This document shows, in pieces, positions 11,301 through 21,713 of a stretch of 64,000 nt of DNA. The notes beneath the pieces were generated by a model. It did not search any database, was not told the DNA's origin, and saw only the letters and a list, made by a program, of their open reading frames with translations. A program made the position numbers and the translations under genes. Each line of letters starts with the position of its first letter. Positions within the stretch are counted from its first letter, which is position 1. Origin of the DNA: Thermothielavioides terrestris NRRL 8126 (Eukaryota; Ascomycota; Sordariomycetes; Sordariales; Chaetomiaceae); assembly GCF_000226115.1 (NCBI RefSeq), contig NC_016461.1:2232001-2296000 (forward strand). The letters run 5' to 3'.

Positions 11301-12013
11301 GGGCAAGGGGCGAGGGGACCTGAGAGAAGACAACGCTTGCGCAGGAAGGGAGAAGCATCGTGGACGTTGCAACTCCAACAGAGATTTGGCCTAACTATGT
11401 GATGCCGAGGTTTCGGTCGAGTTCCGGTCCACGTTCAAGTTCCAGCGACCAGCGACGGGCCGTCTCGAGGGGAGAGGGGAGCGACGTCGGCACCGCACCC
11501 CCCACACCGAAGCAGCCTCGCCTGCATAGGACGGTCACCTACAGTGTGTGTGTGTGGTAGGTACATCCAAACTACCTGGTACTGCGTATACGCGCAGCGA
11601 CTCCAAGCACCCTCCTGGAACTCAATCTATTTAAGTCGGAAGCTCGATCCCTGCCTCCGCCATCCCGGCCCGACCCCGTCCCCTGCTGCCTGCATTATCT
11701 TTATCTCTGTCTCTCTGTCCTCCTTCCCACCTTCTCTCGCCGCGCTTGGAGTCACGATCGAACGAAACGCGAGATTCATTACGCACTTCAACCTCGTTAT
11801 TATACCCTGACTCGAACGCATAGGCAGTAACAACCACACCGTCGCAAACTCGGACACGCTCGCCTCCTCGACTCGTCCCGGTCTCCCTGCAGCCCCTCAT
11901 TTGCTTCTCGCTGCTGCCTTGACTTGACCATCTGCGGATCTGGCCTACCAGCGGCCGTCCTTGGTCCATCTCCTCGCAGCTCTCTCTTCCCAGCCCCCCC
12001 GAACTCCCTAGCA
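8372..12013. other. 3.6-kb gene-free stretch upstream of the Zn2Cys6 regulator
   Basis: Only short unconvincing frames. Contains scattered GGTACC/TACCTA motifs (about 8870-8930, 10900-10915, 11075-11102), a TATA-like TATTTAAG near 11627 and a CT-rich leader from about 11690 to 11920, likely the promoter and long 5' UTR of the transcription factor at 12014. No RNA gene recognised. Confidence 0.55.
11075..11102. repeat. Cluster of GGTACCT/CTAGGTACC palindromic motifs
   Basis: Three GTACC-containing half-sites within 28 bp, two of them full GGTACC palindromes. Related clusters occur at 1023-1038, 10904-10913 and 29657-29666, all outside genes. Meaning unknown. Confidence 0.7.
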
Positions 12014-15000
12014 ATGGGCACTAATCACCACCTCCCGGATGTCATGGCCTCCAACTACTGGCCGCATCCCCCGCACCCGCCATCGCTCCAAGAGCAGGGC
12101 GACTACGCGCTCCCTCCGCCGCATCAGACCGTTCAGATGCTACCCTGTCCCAGCGGCCCTCACGGTTCTGCTGGGATTGGCGCCCCTGCACCGCCGCCGG
12201 GGATGCGAAGACCCAGCGTACCCGGAACAGCCACCACGTCTACACCCGGCTTCGATTCGATTGAAGCCACTCTACGAGGCGTCGGAGGAGGAGCAGGACC
12301 AGAGGGACCGGTAGGGAGCGGGCTGGCAGGCAGCGGAGGAGGAGGCGGAGAGGGAGAAGGAGAACGCACAGGCAGATCTCATCAGGGGGAAGAAGAGCCT
12401 ATTATCTTGGGGCCCGCTGCCGTCCGTCCAACCTCCCCGAAACCCATCCGCCGCCGGATGCGCATGATCACGTCGTGTCTTGAGTGCCGACGCCGCAAGC
12501 TCAAGTGCGAGAAGAAGCAGCCATGTCACAACTGTAAAAGATTTCTGAGGGAGTGCGTTTACCTGGGCCCTAATCTCGACGAGGCCAGCCAGCAGCGCTT
12601 GACCGAGATCAAGGAGCAGGTCGGGTCGCTAGAGAGGCAACTCGAGCGGGACGTAGCCAAGGGAGCTACTTCCCGCTGCAGCAGTAGCCCCGGCCGCCGT
12701 GGCGACGGCGCCCGCGCGCACCAGCAGAGGTTCCTGGCCGACGACGTCGAGGCCGAGCTCGGCGACGCGCGCGACCTGCAGATCACCCCGATGGTGGCTC
12801 TCGACCTCACGTACGACGACTACTCCGACGGCAACGGCGCCGACGACCTCATTGACTTGGGAATTCGCGTCGGCAAGATGCGGATTACGGAGCGCATTGG
12901 CGGCCTGAACAGGCCGCGCATTGCGGAAGAGGTATGTAGGGCGCGAGCACAGCATGATGAACGTCGTCCTCCGTTGAGCTTAACTGACCACGGGCGCTGA
13001 TGCACAGATACAAGCTGGACTTGCCGATGCCCACGGCCACTTGTTCGGCGCTCCGAGCGCATTCGGCTGCGACGGGTCGCCCGATGCTCCCGACCTCCCA
13101 GATTTTCTCAAGCCCGGCGAATCGTATCTTCCACCCACCAGCGGACTCTTCTTTGGCCAGTCTTCGCAGTCGCCGGAGTTCTTGAGCTTCCTGCCGGCAG
13201 AGGCGTTTGGTCACAAATTGACCCAGCGCTACTTCGAGGCCGTCCACCCCATCGCCCGATGCGTCCACTGGCCGTCCTTCAAGGGATTGTACGACTCTTT
13301 TTGGGACGACGTGAATCACGGTATCGAGCCTCGCCCCTCGGTACAGGCAGTTGTGTTTGCTGCCTGGTTCAGCGCCGCGGTTGGCGCAGACGACGCCTTC
13401 TGCCGGGATCAGGAGTGCAATAAGTCCCAGCTGGTGCTCCACATGAAGATAGGTACCGAGACGGCGCTGAGCAAGGCTAAGTTCCTGAGCACGACCAGGT
13501 TCGAGACTCTGCAGGCCTTCATCATGTACTTGGTCAGTGCAGCGAGAGAGAAACAACGAGACTTTCCTCCCTCCAGCTCTCAGGCAGGCTGACACAGGCA
13601 CTAGCTCCCCCTCTGCCGGGACGAGGTGTCCAGAGCACACTCGGTGCTTGTCGGAGCCGCCGTCAGGATTGCCGAGTGCATGGGGCTTCACCGTGACGGC
13701 TCGGCATATGGTCTGACCCCGCTGGAGACACAGGTCCGACGGTTGGTCTGGCACCAACTGTGCTTCCTCGACATCCGCACGTGCGAGGCCCAGGGGCCGA
13801 AACCCGCCATACGGCGCGAGGACTACGATACCAAGATGCCCGTAAACTGTGAGGAGGATGAGTTGACGGCGCAGACCGTGGCTCTACCAACGCCGGCCGA
13901 CAAGTGGACGTCCATGCTCCTGCCGATCATTCGGTTCGAGATCAACGAGATGATGCGCACCATCTGGACGGACCGGCGCAAGCTGGAGATGCGGCGGACG
14001 ACGCTGACGGCCATGCTCTCCAAGGTCGAAAACTTCCGCAAGCACATGTTCGAGCGGTTCAGCCGGTGGCTCAACGACCGCGTGCCGATACAGAAGTACG
14101 CCAAGCTGGTCATGCAGCTGCTGACCTACCGGCTCCACGTCATGGTCCTGCACCCGTTTCACTCTAACACGGCGAACCCGCTGCCCGACAGACTGAACGG
14201 CTTGCTGGTTATGAGCGGGATCGAGATCATCGAGATCGCGATCCGTCTCGAGTCGAACCCCATGTTTCGAGACTGGGCCTGGTACCTCGGCGCCTACCAG
14301 CAATACCAGATTGCTCTGCTCCTGGCGACCGAGATCTACTACCGGCCGAATCACCGGCCGGAGCGGATATGGCCCTGCCTCGACTGGGTCTTCCAACTCG
14401 ACCCCAACGCGCCGCGGGAGCAGAAGATCCTGCAGATCCTGACCGAGATCATGAGCAAGACGAGCCTCTACATGGGTTTGCGCAGGGTCCGCGCGCCGAC
14501 GGCAGTCAGCCGCGCCGTGCCTGGCAAGCAGGCTGTCAAGGAATCTCCGCCGCCGCCGTCGGCGCCGCCGGAACCGCTGTCTCTCCTGGCGCAATCTCAG
14601 GGGCCGCCGCCCCGGTTTCCCCAACAGCCTGCTCCTCCTCACCCGACGAGCGTGGGCCTCATGCCGGGGCTCAAGACCGAGTCCCTGATGTGCCCTCCCG
14701 GCATGCCAACGACCGCGCCACCGCTACCACCACCGCCTGTCCCGGGATCGATCAACGCTCTCGTGCCCCCTTCTCCTTCCCTCCCTCACCACCCGTCCAC
14801 ACTGCCCATGGGCATGATGATGCCGCACCCATCACTTCCGCTCCCACTCTCAGCAGCGCCACAAACACACCCGCACCCGCACCCTCATTCTCACCAACTC
14901 CAACACCAACTCCAACTCCAGCATCAGCATCAGCACCAGCATCAGCAGGTATCCTTCCCGCCGCCCCAGCCACCCCAACCATCCCAACCGCCAATGGTCT

Positions 15001-15627
15001 TCGCCGGCGTGACCAACGGCGAGGCGCTCTGGAGCCTCCCGCCGCGCCACAACAACGGGCCCGGCAGCCCAGAGAACAGCAGTGACGGCGGCAGCGTCGC
15101 GGGCCAGCAGCGGCGGTTCGGGGACGGGAGCAGCGACGGGGGCGGGAACGGGGCCAGCTTGGTCGGGCAGGCCGTCGGTAGCGGTAGCGGGAGCAGTGGC
15201 GGTAGCAGTGCTGGTGGGGGTGGTAATGGCAATGGTAGTGGTAATGGTAATGGGGGTGCGGGCGCGGGTGGTGGAAATGGAAATGGAAATGGCGGGGTGG
15301 GAGCGGCGACAGTGGCGTCGGTGACGACGCAGGGGATGAGTGTTGTGGATGGTATCGACTGGGTGAGTTCCCATTATTTTTTCTCTTTAGCCATTGATTG
15401 ACAATGCCTCGATGGTCTCTTGGCTGTTCTGTTCGTTTTTCTCTTCGACGATATCAACGGAGGTTGGGGACGGGGCTCAGATGGCCGGGCAAGCAACATA
15501 TCGACTGATTGACTGACTGGTTTTCGAGGATACGATCAATATGCTGTTCACGACGGATCCGCAGACGGGCCAGCTGAGCTTCAAGTCGTTTGTCGATACC
15601 ACGATGGACCCGTCGGGGCAGTGGTAG
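12014..15627 (+). CDS. Zn(II)2Cys6 transcription factor with fungal_trans domain
   Basis: Four exons (12014-12931, 13008-13532, 13605-15362, 15529-15627), all phase 0, give about 1099 residues. The zinc cluster at about residues 155-181 is C-x2-C-x6-C-x6-C-x2-C-x6-C, preceded by a basic RRRMRM stretch and followed by a likely dimerising helix (LTEIKEQVGSLERQL). The fungal-specific transcription factor domain follows (LTQRYFEAVHPIARCVHWPSF..., then VLVGAAVRIAECMGLHRDGS... and RRLVWHQLCFLDIRT). The C-terminus is low complexity: Pro-rich, a His/Gln repeat and a Gly/Ser/Asn-rich block, ending in a short LSFKSFVDTTMDPSGQW tail supplied by the last exon, which looks like a conserved activation peptide. 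Expected to be a nuclear DNA-binding regulator; target genes are unknown. The first ATG with zinc cluster in frame was chosen. Confidence 0.9.
14860..14950. repeat. CAN/CAG triplet repeat encoding His/Gln tract
   Basis: Irregular CACCCGCACC... then CAGCATCAGCATCAGCACCAG triplets inside the transcription factor gene, encoding a His-Pro then His-Gln run. A GGTAATGGCAATGG-type Gly/Asn repeat lies further on at about 15215-15295. Confidence 0.8.
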
Positions 15628-16132
15628 TAGGTTCGGGACAGTGGTAGTAGATTCGCTTCAACGTCCGGGGGAAGCGGTAATAATGGCGATGCCTAGATGA
15701 TGGGGTGATTTCTGGATTACATGGGCTAAGGACGAGGAGAGCCAGTGCTCGTAATTCTCATATGTTGCTGGGTCTCTGGCCAGCGGGGTAGGATATAGGA
15801 CTTCGTGTAATCGGAAGAGCTGTTGAATATGACTGCTCTACTCTGCTGTTTTGCTGCATTGGAATAACCGTCATCCATAGGAAACATCGTAGTAATGCTG
15901 AGGCTGGCCAACCATGAATACTTTGGTATTAGTATTTCTAAGGTAGTGACGGCATTCCAGGCTTCAGACGCCCGATGCTCTCATGCTCTACCCCCAACTC
16001 CAAATCTCCATAGCATATGCCCAAGATAACGAACTCTACTAATGTTATTCCCAGCCTCTATGTCCCATGTCCAAGACTTCCTTGAACACACCCTCCTTGT
16101 TTGTACACGGCCGGTGAGGCAGCATTCTTCAC
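15628..16132. other. Convergent 3' spacer
   Basis: About 500 bp between the 3' ends of the transcription factor and the MBOAT gene. AT-richer, no gene seen. Confidence 0.6.
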
Positions 16133-18052
16133 TCACAGGCGGATGCCACTCTCCCACCAATGGCGCCCGCTGTACCATCGCAGCCCATACTCGCCGTCCC
16201 ACCGCCACCACGACTCGCCAGGCGGCCCGAACCCCATTGCCCGCAGCGGCGACACAGGGACCGGCTCAAAAAGCCACAGGCCGGCCCGGCTCATGTCGTC
16301 GATCAGGCCCCAGCAGGTGAGGTGCAGCCACAGGACGACAAACGCCAGATTCCCCGCCCTGCGCAGCCACCGGGGCGTCACGCCCGGCACCAGGATCCCT
16401 CCCCGCCTCAGCAGCGCGCACGCGCCGCCCTGCAGCAGCACGCCGACGGCCTGCAGCCCGAAGAAGGCCACGGGCGTCCACACCACCGCCCTGCCGCGCG
16501 CCGCCACGCCCGTGTACCCGCCCGCGGCGTGCAGCAGCCCGCTGAGCAGGAAGGCGAGTAGCAGCTCGGCCGCCTTGGCCAGCGGGCCACGGGGGGCTGT
16601 CTTCTTCACCTTTCCCGCAGTGCCCCCTTTCACTTTCCCGTCTTCTTCCTGCAGCTGCAGCAGCAACTCTTTCTCACACCCACCACCACCGCAAGCACAA
16701 CCCCCATACGAGCTCCTCCTTCCCCCCTTACCCATCCTCCCATCCCAGCTCCTCCTCCTCCTCTCCTTCCGCCCGTGCTCCCACCCAAAACGCCCCAAAA
16801 CCCACCGCGCCGGCGCGACAAACCCCTCGCGAAACAGCTGATGCCACCACCCGCCCCAGAACCCGGCCAGGCCGCGGTCGAGCACGCAGATGCCAAACCC
16901 GCCAAACAGCGCCGGGTGCCGCCACAGCTCCACCGCTGTCGTCGTGCTCGTGGTCGTGGACGTGGTGGTTGGCAGCAGCGCCGGCAGGAGAAACACGGTC
17001 GCGAGCTGCAGCACGGCCGGGTACAGATGCAGGCCGGCGAGGATGCCGGCCAGCGCGGCGAGGTTGCGCAGCAGCGGGATGGTGAAGCGCGGGCAGGGCA
17101 GGGCGGTTAGGAACGGTGGTAGCGCTGTGGCGGCGGCTGTAGTGGTGGTAGTGGTGGTGGCGATGGTGGATGGGTACTCGCCGTCGGCGGCCGGGCCGAA
17201 GACGAAGTAAGGATCCCTGCGCATGACAATGGTGAGGAGGTCGATGGTGAGGGAGGACAGGGCGAGGTGGAGGAGGCGGGAGCGCAGGAAGGCGCGGTAG
17301 GTGGGGCTGCGCGGGGTGCCGGTGCGGGAGGCGAGGGGGGTCAGGTCGAGGCGGGCTAGGTGGAGGGAGGAGGAGGAAGGCTGGTTGTGCAGGGCGCAGG
17401 CGTGGGGGGGAGGAGGGTGCGGGATGGAGGGCACGGCAAAGGTCCAGCCTGCGCCGCGGAACGAGGTGAGCAGGTCGGCGGTCCAGCCGAGGCGGGTGAG
17501 GAAGGGTGCCGTGGCCGGGAACGGCTGCCAGATGTACTCGCAGTGCTGCAGCGCGGCGGCGACGCTCTCGTCTAGGGGTGCCATGACCGTTGGCTTCTTC
17601 TCCGTTCCGTTGGAGACGCCATTCTCGTTCTGCCTCCGCGTCCGCGGCCGGCGCTCCACCCTCGCTGCATCCCACTGCGGACGGGTGAAGATGAGCAGCC
17701 GCAGCGCCCAGATGGTCCCCCACACGGCGATGAGTCCCGTAGCGTACGCCACGGCCTCGTTCGCGGCCGAGGTCGTCTGCAGGAGACGGACGTTGAGGAA
17801 GACCACGGCGGCGGCAACAGGCCAGCGCATGCGGTACAGCCATGGCCGGGTTGTGTGCGGGATGCTGAGGTACACCAGCGGGAGGAAGAAGCTGCCGACG
17901 AAGGACCAGGGAAAGACCAGCGGCCTGAGCTCGCCGGCGGCGACTGCGGCGTGGAAGGCTGCGCGGTACTGCCGCTGGTGATGCGCGCCGAGGTTGAAGT
18001 GCCCGTGGTCGAATCCGGGTCCGAGGCCGGCTCCGGAAGCGGGGGCAGCCAT
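16133..18052 (-). CDS. MBOAT/wax-synthase-domain membrane protein
   Basis: Intronless frame, about 639 residues from the first ATG (18052; the frame is open further upstream only to a TTG). Several hydrophobic segments are visible near the N-terminus (LVFPWSFVGSFFLPLVYLSI, WPVAAAVVFLNVRLL, AVAYATGLIAVWGTIWALRLLIF), the middle and the C-terminus (AAELLLAFLLSGLLHAAGGY, LAFVVLWLHLTCWGLI). The segment GLAGFWGGWWHQLFREGFVAPARWVLGRF and the downstream conserved LSGLLHAAG histidine match the fungal wax-synthase/MBOAT_2 family, whose members acylate lipid or secondary-metabolite alcohols. Low-complexity insertions (Thr-rich near mid-protein, a Cys/Gly/Arg stretch after the WW motif) are unusual. The substrate cannot be told. 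Confidence 0.8.
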   Translation of the reverse strand: MAAPASGAGLGPGFDHGHFNLGAHHQRQYRAAFHAAVAAGELRPLVFPWSFVGSFFLPLVYLSIPHTTRPWLYRMRWPVAAAVVFLNVRLLQTTSAANEAVAYATGLIAVWGTIWALRLLIFTRPQWDAARVERRPRTRRQNENGVSNGTEKKPTVMAPLDESVAAALQHCEYIWQPFPATAPFLTRLGWTADLLTSFRGAGWTFAVPSIPHPPPPHACALHNQPSSSSLHLARLDLTPLASRTGTPRSPTYRAFLRSRLLHLALSSLTIDLLTIVMRRDPYFVFGPAADGEYPSTIATTTTTTTAAATALPPFLTALPCPRFTIPLLRNLAALAGILAGLHLYPAVLQLATVFLLPALLPTTTSTTTSTTTAVELWRHPALFGGFGICVLDRGLAGFWGGWWHQLFREGFVAPARWVLGRFGWEHGRKERRRRSWDGRMGKGGRRSSYGGCACGGGGCEKELLLQLQEEDGKVKGGTAGKVKKTAPRGPLAKAAELLLAFLLSGLLHAAGGYTGVAARGRAVVWTPVAFFGLQAVGVLLQGGACALLRRGGILVPGVTPRWLRRAGNLAFVVLWLHLTCWGLIDDMSRAGLWLFEPVPVSPLRAMGFGPPGESWWRWDGEYGLRWYSGRHWWESGIRL

Positions 18053-18553
18053 CCCACTTGCCAACTTAATTGACTCTAGTATTTTTCCAAGAAGGGAAGG
18101 AATGATCCGACCAAAGGTGTAAGTCGACCACAAAACCTCGGACGAAACGCAACAGATAAAAGGGAATAGGCAGCAACTGCCTGCAGCGCTTGTACGCTGC
18201 GGACTAAATGCTTATTGACAGTAAGATAACCTGGCAAACAAAGCAAACGAGATAAAAAAATTTCTCCGAATTCTCAGCTGGTGGCTGCGAAGCGGAACTT
18301 GCCGATGTGGTCTCTCAGCCTGCTGATCTCGCTGGAATTCCGTGAGATGACCGCTGGCACGGAATAAGGGCCTGGTCAATTAATTGCATAGCCACTGTTC
18401 GTTATTTATGCCCAAAACCACCACTTCCCCCTCGTTCATCTGCACGCTTTTGCCACGTCTCTTGTCTGAATGAGCCACAGCCAAGTTAACCCGATCCACA
18501 AGTAGCAGCCTGACTCAGGCGGGAACTTTGACGCCTGCTTTTTGCCGGACAAT
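18053..18553. other. Spacer upstream of the MBOAT gene
   Basis: About 500 bp between the MBOAT start and the end of the molybdenum cofactor sulfurase gene. No gene or RNA recognised. Confidence 0.6.
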
Positions 18554-21130
18554 TTACTCCTCGCGACGCCACTCCGGCACGACCACATCGCCCACCCGCA
18601 CCGTCGGGAACTGCGCCTCCGCCGTCAATCCCGGCCCGCCGCCTTGATCAGCCACGCTATTATGGTAGCACATGTGCACCCCAAAGAACACCTTGCCATC
18701 AAACCTCCGCGTCTTGGACAGCGTCACGAACGGCTCCTCGCTCTTCTCCGCCGTCTCCTGGTCGATGCAGACCATGTGGCACCGCCTGCACGCGCCGAGC
18801 ATCTCGAACCCGTGCTGCTGCCGGCCGATTCGGACGCCCGACCACGAGTCTTCGGCGTACGGAGGCAGACCCTCGGGGTGACCTGGATCCGGCCCAATGA
18901 CGATGTTGGCGCGGAAGACGGCGGGTGAGACTTTTCTGGCGGAGTCGGCTTGAGCGGCTTGGATATCTTGGTTGAGCGCGTCGACGCTGGGCAGCGTAAT
19001 GGCGAGGATGGGACTCTCGTTGGAGAGAAGGATGCGTCGCGAGACGACTCGTTCCGTGTCCGAGTCTGGCGGGGAGGGTGGGAAGGAGCCTGGAAGAAGG
19101 CTTCCCCGGGATGGATGGGGAAGCGACACTTGATGTTTCTGGAGGTGAGCTTTGGAGTGTCTCATGCTTTTGCCCTGGCCGCCGGGTGGGAAACGGGCGA
19201 GCAGGCAGGGCACACCGAGCACGTCGGAGAAGAAGCCATTGATCTCCGATAATGAGTAGGTCCGCACCTCCACTTCCTCGCCACACACCCGGGACGTTCT
19301 CGAGCGGGCAACTGGGGAGTGGAAGAGCGAAGGATTCTTGGAGAGCGGTATGCTGACTTCTTGAGGGAGATGAGCGGGAACCTCGCCTGCGAATCTGACC
19401 CGCAATTCCCCGCGCTCAAAGTCAAGCCGCGGCCGGATGAGAGCCATCTTGGGATGCCGTTTCTGGTTCAATGCCTGGCCGGTACCTTGGTGTACCAAGC
19501 ACCATTCCCTGTCCCACGCGAGCCCCTCGGGCCTGACCTCCCAGTCCACATCAGGAGGAATTTGAAAGCTGCCGCAGCTCTTGATTGGGTAGATGGATAT
19601 GCTGTGAACATAAAGACGCGGTGTACTTTGAGGCTGTGGCATCGGTTTTGACATCCTCGATGCTGGCGAGACATCCCGATAGAACTCGGCGACGAAGTTC
19701 ACAAAACTGTCCACGTCCGAGATCGTGCTCATGGCGCCAAGACTAACCCGGATCACACCAGTGGGCTTCCCAGCCATGATGTCGTTCTCGGTCCCGCATC
19801 GAAATCCAGAGCTAAAGTTCTGCTTCATTTCCCACGGCTCAAGGCCCAGGGCCGAGGCGATGCCGCCAGGATTGCAAACGCCGCCGGTGCGGATGTGGAA
19901 CCCTTTTAACACAGCGAGCTTCTCAACCTCGGTCAAGCTAACCCAAGCGCCAAGGCTGTTGCGGATGTTGAAGGCGATTACGGGGCCACTTGCGGCGCTC
20001 ATTTCAGTCCCATCGGCGTGCGCAGAGTAGAGAGCACAGACCGGTTCGCCGTTTCCGTGTCTCAATGACTGAAGCCCTCGATAGAGCCTTCTGAGCAGAA
20101 AGGAGGTATGGGCCGCAATGTCACGCATCGAGCCAAAGAGTTGCTTGTGCACATCCAAGGCCGCGTCGAGGGCTATGATGTTGTGGATAGGAAGCGTTCC
20201 ATCCTCGAGACGCTCGTGGAGAAACTGGCGCTTGGGAGCGTGCCACTGCTCCTTCAAGCAGACCACCATATCAACGGTTCCTCCACCAAAATACCTCCTC
20301 GACTCGAACACGTCTTCTGCTTCCCGCCTGACAAGCAAGGCGCCCAAGTCCGGGAAGCCAAAGATCTTGTAAAAGCTGAGCACGGTGAAGTCCGGGGCTG
20401 CGTCCGCGCGGCTGAGGTCGAGTGGGGATGAGCAGACCAGCGCCGCTGCGTCCAACAGCGTGTACGTCCTCCTCGACCCACAACGGAGCCTCTCTGCCCA
20501 GCTCAAGGGATATCGTCGCCCGTCCATATTGGATTGCGCAGGATATGCAAAAAGAACAGGGCGGCCCTCGCTGTTATCCTGGAATGGACAACGCCCCGCG
20601 AGCCACGCCTCAACCTGCGGATTGTCGAGGCAAAGGCTATTTCGAGCCTCCTCCCTGACACCAACGAGACTCGTGTGGCTTGCTTGATGGTATCCGTAGT
20701 CGAACCCGTCGGGAGACGCCCTCAGGGCATCAGCGACCAGCTTGATGCCAGCCGTAGCGTTCGCCACGAAGACGAGATCAAACTCGGCCGGGTCCGCATT
20801 GAAGAAGCGCAGCACGCGCAACCGGATGTCTTCTATCCGTGCTGTGGATCGCTGGGAAGAGGCCGAGGCCGAATGCGGATTCCCAAACAAGTTGGACGCC
20901 ATGTCCCTGGCGAACCGCTCCATCAGGGATTTGGCGTAGATCGTCGTCCCCGCATGGTCGAGGTAGACAGACCCTGTGGGTGAATGAGTAAGCACCCAAG
21001 TTCAGGGAAGGATGGCATCATTCGTAAGGTTATAGGGCCGGGCAAAATTACCATTCAGCATGGGATACTCGACGTCTCGAAAGTCTTCGACGCGAGCGTT
21101 GTAGCCCGCTTCGCTGGTCGACGCCGCCAT
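18554..21130 (-). CDS. hxB: Molybdenum cofactor sulfurase
   Basis: Adds the terminal sulfur to the molybdenum cofactor of xanthine dehydrogenase and aldehyde oxidase type enzymes (HxB in Aspergillus). Two exons, 21130-21052 and 20973-18554, give about 832 residues; the joined start reads ...VEYPMLN-GSVYLDHAGTT, the family hallmark. The N-terminal half is a PLP-dependent NifS-like desulfurase with the cofactor lysine in VLSFYKIFGFPDLG (about Lys229) and the conserved Cys loop IRTGGVCNPGG. The C-terminal third has the MOSC beta-barrel and MOSC domain with LSNESPILAI and the GACRRCHMVCID segment. Length is normal for the family. Divergently transcribed from cdc6 (583 bp between starts). Confidence 0.95.
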
Positions 21131-21713
21131 GGCCACGCTCACTCACTGCTATCGTCGAGCCCAAACCTCAGGTGATAAGAGCTCGGTTCTCGACATCTGG
21201 GAACTGAGTCCCAAGGTACCGAGACATAAGCTCGGCTTGCGCATTATTATTCTTGAAGTTGAACGACGGCGGTGGCGCTGCGAGGTCGCCCCATCGACCC
21301 AAAGATAAGGTACGCATCCGCCAGAGATACGGCTGCCGTCGGCCAGCGCCTTGTTCGCGGCGGTCGGAGTTCGCCTCCTTCCACTTGCAAGCAATGCGGG
21401 GAATGTGGGGCATCTCGTCCACTGCCGGACCCACAAGGCACGCCACAGAAAGTAGCCCCACCTTTTCAACTTCTCGTGGCTGCCAAGCCACTGAGGCTGA
21501 GCTGAGTTAATTGATAGTTACGCGCTTCAACTCGTGTCCCTCGCCGCCCCACTGGCACGGGACGCGTCCCACCAGGATGCAAGCAGGCGCGACGCCAATT
21601 CACAGGCGCGTCGGAAGCTTCCTTCCTCAGCAACACGCACTTTCCTCTCAACCAGCTTCGTGCTTTCTTCCTCTGCAGTCCACCACCGCCACTTGCACTT
21701 TCCAAACGGCAAA
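21131..21713. other. Shared divergent promoter hxB / cdc6
   Basis: 583 bp between two start codons. Contains an MCB-type palindrome (see 21559-21570) near the cdc6 side. No gene seen. Confidence 0.65.
21559..21570. promoter_or_regulatory. MCB-type palindrome GGGACGCGTCCC upstream of cdc6
   Basis: A perfect 12-bp palindrome with the MluI core ACGCGT about 145 bp before the cdc6 ATG. MCB elements are bound by MBF in yeasts and drive G1/S genes including CDC6/cdc18. That it works here is inference from position. Confidence 0.5.

Noticed and set aside
16728..17843. 371-codon frame on the same strand as the MBOAT gene
   Set aside because: Shifted frame within the MBOAT coding sequence, extremely Arg/Pro/His-rich; a shadow.
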